Part shown: in pieces, positions 34,862-45,393 of the stretch
Layout of the letters: the number at the start of each line of letters is the position of its first letter
Position numbering within the stretch: the stretch's first letter is position 1
Assembly: GCA_907163075.1 (NCBI GenBank)
Contig: CAJQTY010000001.1
Coordinates: 434,001-498,000, forward strand
DNA: 64,000 bases
Source: an uncultured Rhodocyclaceae bacterium
GTDB taxonomy: Bacteria > Pseudomonadota > Gammaproteobacteria > Burkholderiales > Rhodocyclaceae
Direction of reading: 5' to 3'
Notes under the pieces: model-generated
The model's database searches: none
What the model was told of the DNA's origin: nothing
The model's input: only the letters and a program-made list of their open reading frames with translations
Program-made: the position numbers and the translations under genes

Positions 34862-36568
34862 ATGCTCGAGAACATCAATCACATTGCCCTGATCGGCAGC
34901 CTGATGCAGCAGATGTGCGTCTACCTGGTGATTGCCTATCTCCTGAGCAAGACGCCGCTGTTCGCGCCGCTGATGCAGGTGACCGTGCGCCTGCCGGACA
35001 AGCTCGTCTGCTACCTGGTTTTCTCGGGCTTCTGCATCCTCGGCACCTATCTCGGCTTCCAGATTGAGGGCGCGATTGCCAATACGCGCGCGATCGGCGC
35101 CGTCGTCGGCGGTATTCTCGGCGGGCCGGTCGTCGGCCTGGCGGTCGGCCTCACCGGCGGATTGCACCGCTATTCGCTCGGCGGCTTCACCGACTCTGCC
35201 TGCGCGGTGTCCACCACCATCGAGGGGCTGATCGGCGGCGGCCTGCACTTTTACCTGCTGCGGCGCCATCGCGCCGAGCACCTGCTGCACCCGATGAGCG
35301 CGTTCGGCGCGACTCTGGTTGCCGAAATCATGCAGATGATCATCATTCTGCTGATGGCCAAGCCCTTCGACAAGGCCGCATTTCTGGTCGCCCATATCGC
35401 CCTGCCGATGGTCCTGAGCAACGCCGTTGGCGCCGCGCTTTTCATGCGCCTGATCCTGGACCGCCGGGAAACGCTGGAGAAGTATTCGATCGCCTTCTCC
35501 GCCAAGGCCCTGCGCATCGCAGAACGCTCGGTCGGCGTACTGATGCAGGGCTTCAACGAAAAGCACTGTACCCGAATGGCCGCGATCATCCGGGAGGAAA
35601 CCGGCGTTGGCGCGGTGGCCATCACTGATTGCGAAAAGTTGCTCGGCTTTGTCGGCATCGGCGCCGATCACCACGTGCCCGGCACGCCGATTTCGTCGCC
35701 GCACACCTTTTACGCCATCGCCCACAACGAAGTCGTGTACGCCGATGGCGCCGCCGTCCCCTATCACTGTTCGGTATCGAAGGACTGCAAGCTGGGTTCC
35801 TCGCTGGTCATCCCGCTGCGCGGGGAGGAAAACCGGGTATTTGGAACGATCAAGCTGTACGAACCGAAGAGCAAGTTCTTCTCCTCGCTCAATCGCACGC
35901 TCGGCGAAGGTATCGCCCGCCTGCTTTCAAACCAGGTCCTGGCCGGCAAGATCGAGGAGCAGAAGCGGCTGCTGGCGCAATCGGAAATCAAGCTGCTGCA
36001 GGCGCAGATCAACCCGCACTTCCTGTTCAATGCGCTCAACACCCTGGCCGCGGTCATTCGACGCGATCCGGAAGCGGCGCGGCAGATCGTGCATTACCTG
36101 TCCACCTTTTTCCGCAAGAGCCTCAAGCGGGTTGGCAACGAGGCGACGCTGAGGGACGAAATCGAACACGTGGATTCCTACCTGCAGATCGAACTCGCGC
36201 GCTTTTCCGGCCGCCTGGACGTCGAGATGGAAGTTTCGGACGACTTGCTGCATCTGCGCCTGCCCGCATTTTCCTTGCAGCCGATCGTCGAAAACGCCAT
36301 CAAATACGGCATCTCGCAGTTGATCGAACCCGGCCGGATCACCATCAGGGCGCAGCGGCAGAACGACGTGCTGACCGTCGTCGTCGAGGACAGCGCCGGG
36401 CTGTATCAGCCCAAGCCCGACGGCGACGGGCTGGGCATGAACCTGGTCGATCGACGCATCAAGATTCGCTACGGTGCTGCCTACGGCATCAGCGTGACGT
36501 GCCAGCCGGACTGCTGGACGCGCGTCGCCATCCGCCTGCCGGTCGAGGAAGAGGCGATCGAATGCTGA
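34862..36568 (+). CDS. btsS: LytS/BtsS-type sensor histidine kinase
   Basis: A 569-residue membrane kinase: 5TM-5TMR_LYT sensor region (about six helices, residues ~10-195, with GAVVGGILGGPVVGLAVGL), a GAF-like region (~220-350), and a His_kinase domain with QAQINPHFLFNALNTLAAVI (phospho-acceptor His in NPHF) and an ATPase part with PIVENAIKYGIS and DGLGMNLVDRRI. Nearest described relatives are the pyruvate sensors BtsS and YpdA of E. coli; the downstream CstA-type transporter favours BtsS. ATG 34862 is preferred to a GTG two codons earlier. Confidence 0.88.
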   Translation: MLENINHIALIGSLMQQMCVYLVIAYLLSKTPLFAPLMQVTVRLPDKLVCYLVFSGFCILGTYLGFQIEGAIANTRAIGAVVGGILGGPVVGLAVGLTGGLHRYSLGGFTDSACAVSTTIEGLIGGGLHFYLLRRHRAEHLLHPMSAFGATLVAEIMQMIIILLMAKPFDKAAFLVAHIALPMVLSNAVGAALFMRLILDRRETLEKYSIAFSAKALRIAERSVGVLMQGFNEKHCTRMAAIIREETGVGAVAITDCEKLLGFVGIGADHHVPGTPISSPHTFYAIAHNEVVYADGAAVPYHCSVSKDCKLGSSLVIPLRGEENRVFGTIKLYEPKSKFFSSLNRTLGEGIARLLSNQVLAGKIEEQKRLLAQSEIKLLQAQINPHFLFNALNTLAAVIRRDPEAARQIVHYLSTFFRKSLKRVGNEATLRDEIEHVDSYLQIELARFSGRLDVEMEVSDDLLHLRLPAFSLQPIVENAIKYGISQLIEPGRITIRAQRQNDVLTVVVEDSAGLYQPKPDGDGLGMNLVDRRIKIRYGAAYGISVTCQPDCWTRVAIRLPVEEEAIEC

Positions 36569-37278
36569 GCGCGCTGATCATCGACGACGAGACGCCATCG
36601 CGCGAGGAGCTGATCGCGCTACTGGCGACGGCCCCTGATGTCGAGGTGGTCGGCGAATGCGCCAACGCCATCGAAGGACTTTCCGCCATCCACCGGCTGC
36701 GTCCGGACGTGGTTTTTCTGGACATCCAGATGCCGCGCATCAGCGGGCTGGAAATGGTCAGCATGATCGAACCGACGGCGCTGCCGCATATCGTCTTCGT
36801 CACCGCCTACGACGAGCACGCCTTGAAGGCCTTCGAGGAGCACGCGGCGGACTATCTGCTGAAACCGATCGATCCGCAGCGGCTGGCGAAGACGCTGGAC
36901 TGGCTGCGCTGCGGCGCACGCCCGTCGGCCAAGGCTTTTCCGGCAGCGACCGAAGCGCTGTGCCAGATTCCCTGCAGCGGGCGAAACCGGATATTTCTTG
37001 TCAGGCTCGATGAAGTCGAATTCGTGCACACCGACATCAGCGGCGTGCAGGTCATCGCGACAGACCGCCAGGGGATGACCGAACTCTCGCTGAAAATCCT
37101 GCAGGAACGCACGCCGCTGATCCGCTGCCATCGGCAGTACCTGGTCAACCTCAAGCACATCGCCGAGATCGGCCTGCTCGAAAACGGCGCCGCCGAAATC
37201 CTTACCCTGAGCGGCAAAAGGGTGCCGGTCAGCCGGCGGCATCTGCGCGAAATAAAGGACAGGCTGTTGATCGCATGA
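36562..37278 (+). CDS. btsR: LytTR-family response regulator, BtsR-type
   Basis: A 238-residue regulator. The N-terminal receiver has LIIDDETPSREEL (acidic pocket), the phospho-acceptor Asp in VVFLDIQMPRISGLEM and Lys in YLLKPIDPQRL. The C-terminal LytTR DNA-binding domain has LIRCHRQYLVNLKHIAEI and VPVSRRHLREIKDRL. It overlaps the kinase gene by 7 bases. Presumably activates the cstA-type gene 266 bases downstream. Confidence 0.9.
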   Translation: MLSALIIDDETPSREELIALLATAPDVEVVGECANAIEGLSAIHRLRPDVVFLDIQMPRISGLEMVSMIEPTALPHIVFVTAYDEHALKAFEEHAADYLLKPIDPQRLAKTLDWLRCGARPSAKAFPAATEALCQIPCSGRNRIFLVRLDEVEFVHTDISGVQVIATDRQGMTELSLKILQERTPLIRCHRQYLVNLKHIAEIGLLENGAAEILTLSGKRVPVSRRHLREIKDRLLIA

Positions 37279-37387
37279 CTTTTCCGGCACCGCTCGCAGC
37301 GCGCTGGAAACCGCTCAATCCGGCCGGCAACCGCTCGCCAGAAAACAAGATATTGCGTACTCAAACTCGCTAGATTGCACCCTGCAC

Positions 37388-37428
37388 TCCTGCAGGAGCG
37401 TACATGCCAGCATCCCGCTTCCTGCAGG
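37388..37428 (+). promoter_or_regulatory. Possible LytTR-regulator site upstream of the CstA-type gene
   Basis: TCCTGCAGG occurs twice, at 37388-37396 and 37420-37428, 32 bases apart (about three helical turns), in the 266-base region between the regulator and transporter genes. LytTR regulators usually bind spaced direct repeats. The first copy is embedded in the palindrome CTCCTGCAGGAG. It could also be an unrelated coincidence. Confidence 0.4.
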
Positions 37429-37544
37429 TGCGTGGTCCATGGTCTGAAGCACCGACCTTGACGACCGATTTTGCGAGACGGCCGCAACGCATTCGCCCGA
37501 AAGCGTGGCAGGCCGCCTGACCATAGCTCAAACCTGGAGGGGTC

Positions 37545-39608
37545 ATGAATATCGTTTCCAAACATCTTATCTGGTGGTTCCTGACGGCGATCGGGGTCTT
37601 CTCGCTCGGCACCGTTGCCCTATCGCGTGGCGAAACAATCAACGCCCTGTGGATCGTCGTTGCCGCTGTCTCGATCTATCTCGTCGCTTACCGCTACTAC
37701 AGCCTGTACATCGCCGACAAGGTGATGCAACTCGACCCGACGCGGGCGACACCGGCGGTCCGTCACAATGACGGCCTCGATTACGTTCCCACCAACAAGT
37801 ACATCCTCTTCGGCCACCACTTCGCCGCCATCGCCGGCGCCGGTCCGCTGGTCGGGCCGGTGCTTGCGGCGCAGATGGGCTATCTGCCGGGAACGCTGTG
37901 GATCATCATCGGCGTCGTCCTCGCCGGCGCCGTGCAGGACTTCATGGTGCTCTTCGTTTCGACCCGCCGTGACGGACGTTCGCTCGGCGACCTCGTCAAA
38001 TCGGAACTGGGTCTGGTTCCGGGCATCATTGCCCTCTTCGGCACCTTCCTGATTATGGTCATCATCCTCGCCGTGCTCGCGCTGATCGTCGTCAAGGCGC
38101 TCGCCGCCAGCCCGTGGGGAACCTTCACGGTGGCCGCCACGATTCCCATCGCCATGTTCATGGGCGTCTATAACCGCTTCATTCGCCCCGGACGCGTCGG
38201 CGAAATCTCGATCATCGGTTTCGTGCTGCTCATCGCCTCGATCATCGTCGGCGGCCAGGTCGCGCAGGATCCGACCCTGGCACCGATGTTCACCTTCGAC
38301 GCCAAGCAACTGACCTGGATGCTTATCGTCTACGGCTTTGTCGCCTCGGTACTGCCGGTCTGGCTGCTGCTCGCCCCGCGCGACTACCTGTCGACCTTCC
38401 TGAAGATCGGAACGATCCTCGGCCTGGCGCTCTCCATCGTCTTCGTCGCGCCGAACCTGCGCATGCCCGCCGTGACGCAGTTCATCGACGGTACCGGTCC
38501 GGCCTGGTCGGGCAGCCTGTTCCCGTTCATCTTCATCACCATCGCCTGCGGCGCGGTTTCCGGCTTCCATGCGCTGATCTCGTCCGGCACGACACCCAAG
38601 CTGCTGGATAACGAGAAGAACGCACGCATGATCGGTTACGGCGGCATGCTGATGGAGTCCTTCGTTGCCGTGATGGCGATGGTTGCCGCCTCGGTCATCG
38701 ATCCGGGCATCTACTTCGCGATGAACAGCCCGCCGGCGATCATCGGCAATACGGTCGTTAACGCGGCGCAAGTCATCTCGCAATGGGGCTTCGTGATCAC
38801 GCCCGAGGTGCTGATCCAGACCGCCAAGGACGTCGGCGAAACCTCCATCCTCTCGCGCGCCGGCGGCGCACCGACGCTGGCCGTCGGCATGGCGCAGATC
38901 TTCTCGCAGGTGATCGGCGGCCAGGCCATGATGGCCTTCTGGTATCACTTCGCCATCCTCTTCGAAGCGCTGTTCATCCTCACCGCCTGCGACGCCGGTA
39001 CCCGTGCCGGACGCTTCATGCTGCAGGATCTGCTCGGCACCTTCGTTCCTTCACTCAGGTCGACCCGCTCCTGGCCGGCCAATCTGATCGCCACCGGTCT
39101 ATGCGTCGCCGCCTGGGGCTACATCCTCTACCAGGGCGTGGTCGATCCGCTCGGTGGCATCAACAGCCTGTGGCCGCTGTTCGGCATTTCCAACCAGATG
39201 CTGGCCGGTGTTGCGCTGATGCTATGCACTGTCGTCCTGTTCAAGATGAAGCGGCAGCAGTACGCCTGGGTGACGATCCTGCCGACCACCTGGCTGCTCA
39301 TCTGCACGCTCACCGCCGGCTGGGAGAAGGTCTTCCACGCCAATCCGAAGATCGGTTTCCTGGCCCTGGCCAACAAGTTCCAGGCGGCGCTGGACAAGGG
39401 CGAGATTCTCGCGCCGGCAAAGAGTATCGAGCAGATGAAGCAGATCGTGTTCAACAACAATCTCGACGCCGTGCTCGCCATGTTCTTCATTTTCGTGGTT
39501 GTCAGCATCCTGTTCTACACGATCGTCGCCTGCCTGAAGGCGTCGCGCGAAGGCAAGCCGACGAGCAGCGAATTGCCGTACGAAGCGATTCCCGCCGGCA
39601 AAGCCTGA
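37545..39608 (+). CDS. CstA family transporter (pyruvate/peptide, BtsT-like)
   Basis: A 687-residue carrier with roughly 16-18 helices. Starts MNIVSKHLIWWFLTAIGVFS; contains GHHFAAIAGAGPLVGPVLAAQMG, AVQDFMVLFVSTRRDGRSLG and ISSGTTPKLLDNEKNARMIGYG, all hallmarks of CstA/BtsT. E. coli BtsT and CstA import pyruvate with protons. GGAGGGG lies 5-7 bases before the ATG. The linked kinase/regulator pair and the YbdD-like gene behind it match the E. coli btsT arrangement. Confidence 0.95.
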   Translation: MNIVSKHLIWWFLTAIGVFSLGTVALSRGETINALWIVVAAVSIYLVAYRYYSLYIADKVMQLDPTRATPAVRHNDGLDYVPTNKYILFGHHFAAIAGAGPLVGPVLAAQMGYLPGTLWIIIGVVLAGAVQDFMVLFVSTRRDGRSLGDLVKSELGLVPGIIALFGTFLIMVIILAVLALIVVKALAASPWGTFTVAATIPIAMFMGVYNRFIRPGRVGEISIIGFVLLIASIIVGGQVAQDPTLAPMFTFDAKQLTWMLIVYGFVASVLPVWLLLAPRDYLSTFLKIGTILGLALSIVFVAPNLRMPAVTQFIDGTGPAWSGSLFPFIFITIACGAVSGFHALISSGTTPKLLDNEKNARMIGYGGMLMESFVAVMAMVAASVIDPGIYFAMNSPPAIIGNTVVNAAQVISQWGFVITPEVLIQTAKDVGETSILSRAGGAPTLAVGMAQIFSQVIGGQAMMAFWYHFAILFEALFILTACDAGTRAGRFMLQDLLGTFVPSLRSTRSWPANLIATGLCVAAWGYILYQGVVDPLGGINSLWPLFGISNQMLAGVALMLCTVVLFKMKRQQYAWVTILPTTWLLICTLTAGWEKVFHANPKIGFLALANKFQAALDKGEILAPAKSIEQMKQIVFNNNLDAVLAMFFIFVVVSILFYTIVACLKASREGKPTSSELPYEAIPAGKA

Positions 39609-39612
39609 AGCC

Positions 39613-39810
39613 GTGTTCAACGATCTTTCAAAATTCGGCAAGTACCTCGGGCAGGCCGCCAAGATGATGGTCGGCCTACCCGACTACGAAACCTACGCCG
39701 CGCACCGGCGCACAACGCATCCCGAATTGCCGGTGATGACCGAGATCGAGTTCTTCCGCGAACGCCAGGAGGCGCGTTACGGCGCCGGGCGTTCCGGCGG
39801 GTGCTGCTGA
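39613..39810 (+). CDS. YbdD/YjiX family (DUF466) small protein
   Basis: A 65-residue protein almost always found directly after CstA/BtsT genes. Marks are MMVGLPDYETYAAHRRTTHP and EFFRERQEARYG, ending in a Cys pair. The start is a GTG at 39613, four bases after the transporter stop. Thought to assist the transporter; mechanism unknown. Confidence 0.92.
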   Translation: MFNDLSKFGKYLGQAAKMMVGLPDYETYAAHRRTTHPELPVMTEIEFFRERQEARYGAGRSGGCC

Positions 39811-39954
39811 ACGTTGCTGTTTGCTTTCATGGTGGCCTGAGGATCAATCCATTTCCGGATCAAGTTTGGAATTGGAGTTGGAATCGGGCGACGAAGCGAG
39901 GAAAAGGGCGCTACATTACCCATCTTCTTCGCTCTTTTTTTGGCACGTCAAACG

Positions 39955-41004
<1,050 letters not shown>

Positions 41005-41006
41005 AT

Positions 41007-41303
41007 CTAACGCGGCGGCAGGTAGATCTCACGCCCGGCATCCTTGATGTCCCGCCGCAACTGGCGCCGCTCCTCGGCCGACATGCGCTGCGGACGTTGC
41101 TCGTCGCCACTTTCCCTGCGCTGCGCGTAGGGTCGCTGGGAACGAGGCTGTTGCAGGTTTTGCGCACCGCCGCCCTTCAGGTATCTTTCGCGCGGATCGT
41201 GAGCAGTCCACGTATTGGCCGCATGCGCCGACGGCAAGGCCAGCACCACCGCGAGCACAGCCGCCATGCCGCCACTGATCATCTGTTTGAACGAAACCGT
41301 CAC
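41007..41303 (-). CDS. Small exported basic protein
   Basis: A 98-residue protein with a signal peptide (MISGGMAAVLAVVLALPSAHA), then a polar Arg/Gln-rich mature part (YAQRRESGDEQRPQRMSAEE, RRQLRRDIKDAGREIYLPPR) with a likely C-terminal helix. A GTG at 41303 has GGAGAAG 6 bases upstream and is preferred to ATG 41282. The MSAEERRQLRRDI-DAGREIY ending recurs in small periplasmic proteins of Betaproteobacteria. Ends 3 bases from the convergent GTPase gene. Confidence 0.7.
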   Translation of the reverse strand: MTVSFKQMISGGMAAVLAVVLALPSAHAANTWTAHDPRERYLKGGGAQNLQQPRSQRPYAQRRESGDEQRPQRMSAEERRQLRRDIKDAGREIYLPPR

Positions 41304-41538
41304 AAGCGACTTCTCCACGTTCTGGCTCTTCCAAGACGGCCATTCTGGCCCTCTTTCGCCCTTCAGGGAATTGACGCGACCCTCACGGCGACCATGACGA
41401 CAGTGTACAGGCAAGCTGTAACAAGGATTCGCGCCGCTTTCCGCGAGTTGTAAGAATTTGTATCCAGCCAACTCGCGCTCGACACGGCTCAACGGGTTGG
41501 GCGCAACGCTGGTCACCCAGTTCGCTTCGCCGCCCGCG

Positions 41539-42486
41539 TCAATAAGCGCTGGCCGCCGGGCACCCTGCGAGATCCGCTTGAATAGTGGCCGCCACGACAG
41601 CAGGGCGGGACCTGCGCCTGTCTAATGGGCCGCAGGCCGCCTCCCGTGAATTCGCCAGCGGGCTTTCCAGCGAAATTTCGCCGCTGGCAATCAGGAAACC
41701 ATAGGACAGCCCGAGCATATCGGCAATGCCGCCGATGGTGATATTCATGCCCACGTAGGAACGGTTGAGTTCCCTGAGATAGGCCAGGTAGTCACCGCCC
41801 TCGGCGATGATCCTTGTCAGCGCGTGACCGTCGCGCCTGACCCGGGCAAGGCCTTCCGGACCGGCACGATGCAGCGTGGTGGTGTCGTCGACGGTCTGCA
41901 TCAGGCGCGCCAGCATGGCAAAGGAGGCAGCGTTCAGGCAGTCGTGGCGTTTGACGGCGGCCCGGAAGACAGGCAGGGCCTCGTCAAAAAGTGACGGAAA
42001 CCCGTTGATCGATTCCATGACGATCCCGCCCGCGTTGTACTTTTTTCTGGCCTGCTGCCCGTTTGTCGACGTCTCGTCGCCGGTTCTGAAAAAGCTTTCG
42101 GACAGCGCCGACAGGGTCATGCGGATATCCCGTTCAGCGGCCGAAGCGGCGTGCCAGCGCGCGATCAGCAGCATGCCGCTGAGAAAGATGAAGCCCTTGT
42201 GCGTATTGGTTCCGAGATTGTCGAGCAGGCGGTTTTCAGCCTGAATCGCGATATTTTTCTGGCAGACAAAGGACTCGCCGTTCTTCAGCGAGCTGACAAT
42301 CTCGTCCAGGTAGTCGGAAACGTACTCGATGGAGCGCTCCATTTTGGCAACCGACAGATCGGGATGCGAACCGCAATCGGCAAGATCGACGAGGCCCGGT
42401 TTCGGCGTCAGGTAGAGTTCCATGCCGGCGCCCTCGACCAGGGCAGCGGCCAGTGTCTCAAGTTCTGAAATGCGCAAGCAGCTCAT
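41539..42486 (-). CDS. citG: Triphosphoribosyl-dephospho-CoA synthase (citrate lyase cofactor)
   Basis: Makes 2'-(5''-triphosphoribosyl)-3'-dephospho-CoA, the precursor of the citrate lyase prosthetic group, from ATP and dephospho-CoA. 315 residues. CitG marks are ELYLTPKPGLVDLADCGSHPD, GTNTHKGFIFLSGML, and NAASFAMLARLMQTVDDTT(T) with HRAGPEGL. Last gene of the cit operon; its ATG (42486) overlaps citX by 29 bases. Confidence 0.92.
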   Translation of the reverse strand: MSCLRISELETLAAALVEGAGMELYLTPKPGLVDLADCGSHPDLSVAKMERSIEYVSDYLDEIVSSLKNGESFVCQKNIAIQAENRLLDNLGTNTHKGFIFLSGMLLIARWHAASAAERDIRMTLSALSESFFRTGDETSTNGQQARKKYNAGGIVMESINGFPSLFDEALPVFRAAVKRHDCLNAASFAMLARLMQTVDDTTTLHRAGPEGLARVRRDGHALTRIIAEGGDYLAYLRELNRSYVGMNITIGGIADMLGLSYGFLIASGEISLESPLANSREAACGPLDRRRSRPAVVAATIQADLAGCPAASAY

Positions 42487-42961
42487 TTGCCTTGGCGATG
42501 ACTTCGTCGATTGAATGCCGTTTGGCACGAATGCACTCCACCGCCGCCTGCGCGCAGACCAGGCAGCGGCGGCGCGGGAGATCGAGGCGGCTGCGGTCGA
42601 TCTGGATACCCTGCGCCGAATACACGTCCAGATCGATCAGACGGGCGGCCGCCTGGCTGGCTTCGAGGCTAATGCAGCGCTCCTTCACCGCAACCGGGTC
42701 GGTGTCGATGGCCAGGATGGCGTAAGGCCCAAGCGGGTCGGCGGCCCGCGTAATCGTCACAATTCCTGGAAAGATCACCGATAACTGATCAAGAACCCAC
42801 TCGAAAAGCGCCGCCGTGCCGGACGGCGTCTTGTCGATCCCCGGGATATTGAGCGACAAGAAAACAGTCGCCGACGCCCCTTTCCCGATCGCCCGGGAGA
42901 GGGCGTCCTGGCGTTGGTCGCGGGCGTCGAGAAGTTTACGCAGCAACTTGCCGGATGACAT
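42458..42961 (-). CDS. citX: Holo-citrate lyase synthase
   Basis: Transfers the phosphoribosyl-dephospho-CoA group to the gamma subunit (CitD). About 167 residues. It has SLNIPGIDKTPSGTAALFEW in the first third, LIDLDVYSAQG and the conserved LPRRRCLVCAQAAVECIRAK-type ending with Cys pair. The start is uncertain: ATG 42961 is taken; 42976 is possible. Both lie inside the end of citF, and no clear Shine-Dalgarno site was found. Translational coupling is likely. Confidence 0.88.
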   Translation of the reverse strand: MSSGKLLRKLLDARDQRQDALSRAIGKGASATVFLSLNIPGIDKTPSGTAALFEWVLDQLSVIFPGIVTITRAADPLGPYAILAIDTDPVAVKERCISLEASQAAARLIDLDVYSAQGIQIDRSRLDLPRRRCLVCAQAAVECIRAKRHSIDEVIAKANELLAHFRT

Positions 42962-44474
42962 CGATGATCGAGCCATCGCGGTACTCGACGAGGCCGACGA
43001 TCTTGTCCTCGAACTGCAGGGGTTTGGGGACGCCGGTGATGGCATAGATCTCGTCACGCAGTTCGCGGATGTCCTTGACCGGCACGCGGTGCTTGATCAG
43101 CTCGGCCTTCAGGTCGGGGAACTTGTCGTTCACCGCGATCCCGCGCTCGGTGACGATGACGCCGACCGTCTCGCCCGGCGTGGTGATCGTCGTCACCGCG
43201 TCGCGCACGATCGGCAGGCGGCCGCGGATCGACGGCGCGACGACGATCGAGAGCTTGGCGCCGGCCGCCACGTCGCAGTGGCCGCCGGTGTTGTGCAGCA
43301 GGTAGCCGTTCGATTCGGTATTGACGTTCACGTTGAAGTCGACGTCGATCTCGGTGGCGCTGATGATCACGCAATCGAGCCGGTTGACCACCGCGCCGCA
43401 ATTGAACGGGTTGGCGTAGGTGCCGGCGGTGATCTCCTGGTGACCGCGGTTGCGGCCGATCGATTCGACCGCCTTGAGATCGAAGCACTGGACGTCGAAC
43501 AAGGCCTCGAACAGCCCCTCTTCGAGCATCTCGACGAAGTAGCCGGTAATCCCGCCGCAGCCGAAGCTGCCCTTGATCTTGTCCTTGCGCATCATGTTGC
43601 GCACGTGCTCGGCGACCGACAGCGAGATGCCGCCGGTGCCGGTCTGGAAGGAGAAGCCGTTCTTCATCAGGCCCGAGCATTCGATGACGTTGGCCGCGTA
43701 CTTGGCAATCTGCAGGCCGATCGGGTCGGTGGTGACGCGCGTCGTCGAGGAGACGATCTTCTTCGGGTCGCCGAGCGTCGGCACCTGGACGACGAAGTCG
43801 ACTACCGTCTGCGGAATGCCGACCGGGATCGCCGGGTAGGGGACGAGGTTGTCGGTGACGGCGACGACCTTGTGCGCGTGCTGAGCGTCGACCATGGCGT
43901 AGCCGAGGCTGCCGCAGGCCGAGGGGCCGTAGTAGCCGTTGAAGTTGCCGTATTCGTCGCAGCACGGGGCGGCGAGGAAGGCGACATCGACCGGGACTTC
44001 GCCGGTGATCAGGGCGCGCGCGCGGCCGCCGTGCGAGCGGACGATAATCGGGCAGTCGAGTTCGCCCTTGGAGATGAGTTCGCCGATCAGGCCGTTGACG
44101 CCGCATTCGAGGCCGGTGATGGTGCCTTTGCGGATGTAGGGGATGAGTTCGGCATGGACAATGTGGATGGAGCTGGAGGCGATCTTGATGTCGCGCAGGC
44201 CGAGGGCGTCGATTTCCTTGACCAGGTCGTTGAGCAGGTGGTCGCCGTTGCGCAGGCTGTGGTGCGTGGAGATGGTCATGCCGTCCTTGAGGCCGGTGGC
44301 GATGATGGCTTCGCGCAGGCTGCCGAGCAGTTTGCTGCCGTTGTGGTTGATGCGCCGGATGGCGCGCGTGGAACGCTCGGCGTTCGGTTGCAGCGACCAT
44401 GGGTCGCTGTAGGGTATCTGTTTCTTGCCGGCAAAGATCTCGGGGATCTGCCGTCCCAGGCTATTCAGCACCAT
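42936..44474 (-). CDS. citF: Citrate lyase alpha subunit (citrate:acetyl-ACP transferase)
   Basis: 512-residue CoA-transferase-type subunit that exchanges acetyl for citryl on the CitD carrier. Starts MVLNSLGRQIPEIFAGKKQI, has ISTHHSLRNGDHLLNDLV, GTITGLECGVNGLIGELISKG, KNGFSFQTGTGGISLSV and GCGGITGYFVEMLEEGLF, all strongly CitF-like. Overlaps citE by 14 bases. Confidence 0.96.
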   Translation of the reverse strand: MVLNSLGRQIPEIFAGKKQIPYSDPWSLQPNAERSTRAIRRINHNGSKLLGSLREAIIATGLKDGMTISTHHSLRNGDHLLNDLVKEIDALGLRDIKIASSSIHIVHAELIPYIRKGTITGLECGVNGLIGELISKGELDCPIIVRSHGGRARALITGEVPVDVAFLAAPCCDEYGNFNGYYGPSACGSLGYAMVDAQHAHKVVAVTDNLVPYPAIPVGIPQTVVDFVVQVPTLGDPKKIVSSTTRVTTDPIGLQIAKYAANVIECSGLMKNGFSFQTGTGGISLSVAEHVRNMMRKDKIKGSFGCGGITGYFVEMLEEGLFEALFDVQCFDLKAVESIGRNRGHQEITAGTYANPFNCGAVVNRLDCVIISATEIDVDFNVNVNTESNGYLLHNTGGHCDVAAGAKLSIVVAPSIRGRLPIVRDAVTTITTPGETVGVIVTERGIAVNDKFPDLKAELIKHRVPVKDIRELRDEIYAITGVPKPLQFEDKIVGLVEYRDGSIIDVIRQVAA

Positions 44475-45390
44475 GGATATCCTCCTCGTGAATGATGACG
44501 TCGACCAGGCCGTGGGCGTAGGCGGTGCGCAGGACGCGCGCGGCGCGCTTGACGACCGGGGCGTCGATCATCTTGCCTTTGAGCGAGATGACGCCGGTGC
44601 CCATTTCGCGGGCGCGCTTGATGGCGTCGATGACTTGCAGGGCGTAGTCGACTTCGGCTTGTTTGGGGGCGAAAACGTCGTGGATGACGTCGATCTGGCG
44701 CGGGTTGACCATGCATTTGCCGGTGTAGCCGAGGCGTTTGATGAGTTCGGTTTCGCGGCGCAGGGCGTCCATGTCGTTGACGTCGGAGAAGATGGTGTCG
44801 ATGGCCTGGATGCCGGCGGACTTGGCGGCCCAGAGGACGTTCATGCGGGCGTTGAAGAGTTCTTCGCCGCTCTTGGTGCGTTCGATTTCCATGCTGGCGG
44901 TGTAGTCTTCGGCGCCGAAGGCGAGTCCGATGAGGCGCGGGGTGACGCGCGAGATTTCGGTGGCGTTGATGACGCCCTGGGCGCTTTCGATGGACGGCAG
45001 GATGCGGAAGCGGCCGAGTTCGAGACCGAGTTCTTCTTCGTATTCGGTGAGCAGGGTGTCGAGCCGTTCGACGATTTCGGGGGTGTCGGCCTTGGGCAGG
45101 CGGATGCCGTCGGGCAGGGCGGGGAGGACGGCCTTGAGGTCGTCGAGCGCCCATTTGGTGTCGAGCGGGTTGATGCGTACGAGGATTTCTTTGTTGCGCT
45201 CGGTGTAGTTTTCGAGGAAGCGGCGCACGAGGATGCGGGCGGCGTCCTTTTCGCTGAGGGGGACGGCGTCTTCGAGGTCGATGATGACGCCGTCGCACTG
45301 GAAGAGGGGGATGTTTTGCAGCATGGAGGGCATGTTGCCCGGTACGTAGAGCAGTGTCCGGCGCAGTTGGTAGGCGGGGTTCTCGGCCAT
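44461..45390 (-). CDS. citE: Citrate lyase beta subunit (citryl-ACP lyase)
   Basis: 309-residue HpcH/HpaI-type TIM barrel that cleaves citryl-ACP to oxaloacetate and acetyl-ACP. LRRTLLYVPGNMPSML at the start, VIIDLEDAVPLSEKDAAR (metal-binding acidic region), LVRINPLDTKW, LPSIESAQGVINA, AFGAEDYTASM and GKMIDAPVVKRA. Starts 3 bases after the PPC-domain gene stop. Confidence 0.96.
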   Translation of the reverse strand: MAENPAYQLRRTLLYVPGNMPSMLQNIPLFQCDGVIIDLEDAVPLSEKDAARILVRRFLENYTERNKEILVRINPLDTKWALDDLKAVLPALPDGIRLPKADTPEIVERLDTLLTEYEEELGLELGRFRILPSIESAQGVINATEISRVTPRLIGLAFGAEDYTASMEIERTKSGEELFNARMNVLWAAKSAGIQAIDTIFSDVNDMDALRRETELIKRLGYTGKCMVNPRQIDVIHDVFAPKQAEVDYALQVIDAIKRAREMGTGVISLKGKMIDAPVVKRAARVLRTAYAHGLVDVIIHEEDIHGAE

Positions 45391-45393
45391 GGC

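Noticed and set aside
37620-38948. 442-codon minus-strand frame opposite the CstA-type gene
   Set aside because: Antisense shadow with Asp/Arg/His-rich composition; no family.
39811-39954. Possible terminator (CTTCGCTC followed by a T-run) before the G3E GTPase gene
   Set aside because: The upstream arm GAAGCGAG is not a reverse complement of CTTCGCTC, so no real stem forms.
42816-44495. 559-codon plus-strand open frame opposite citF
   Set aside because: Antisense to the unmistakable citF coding frame; long shadow frames are expected in high-GC DNA, and the product is a valine/aspartate-rich string with no family.
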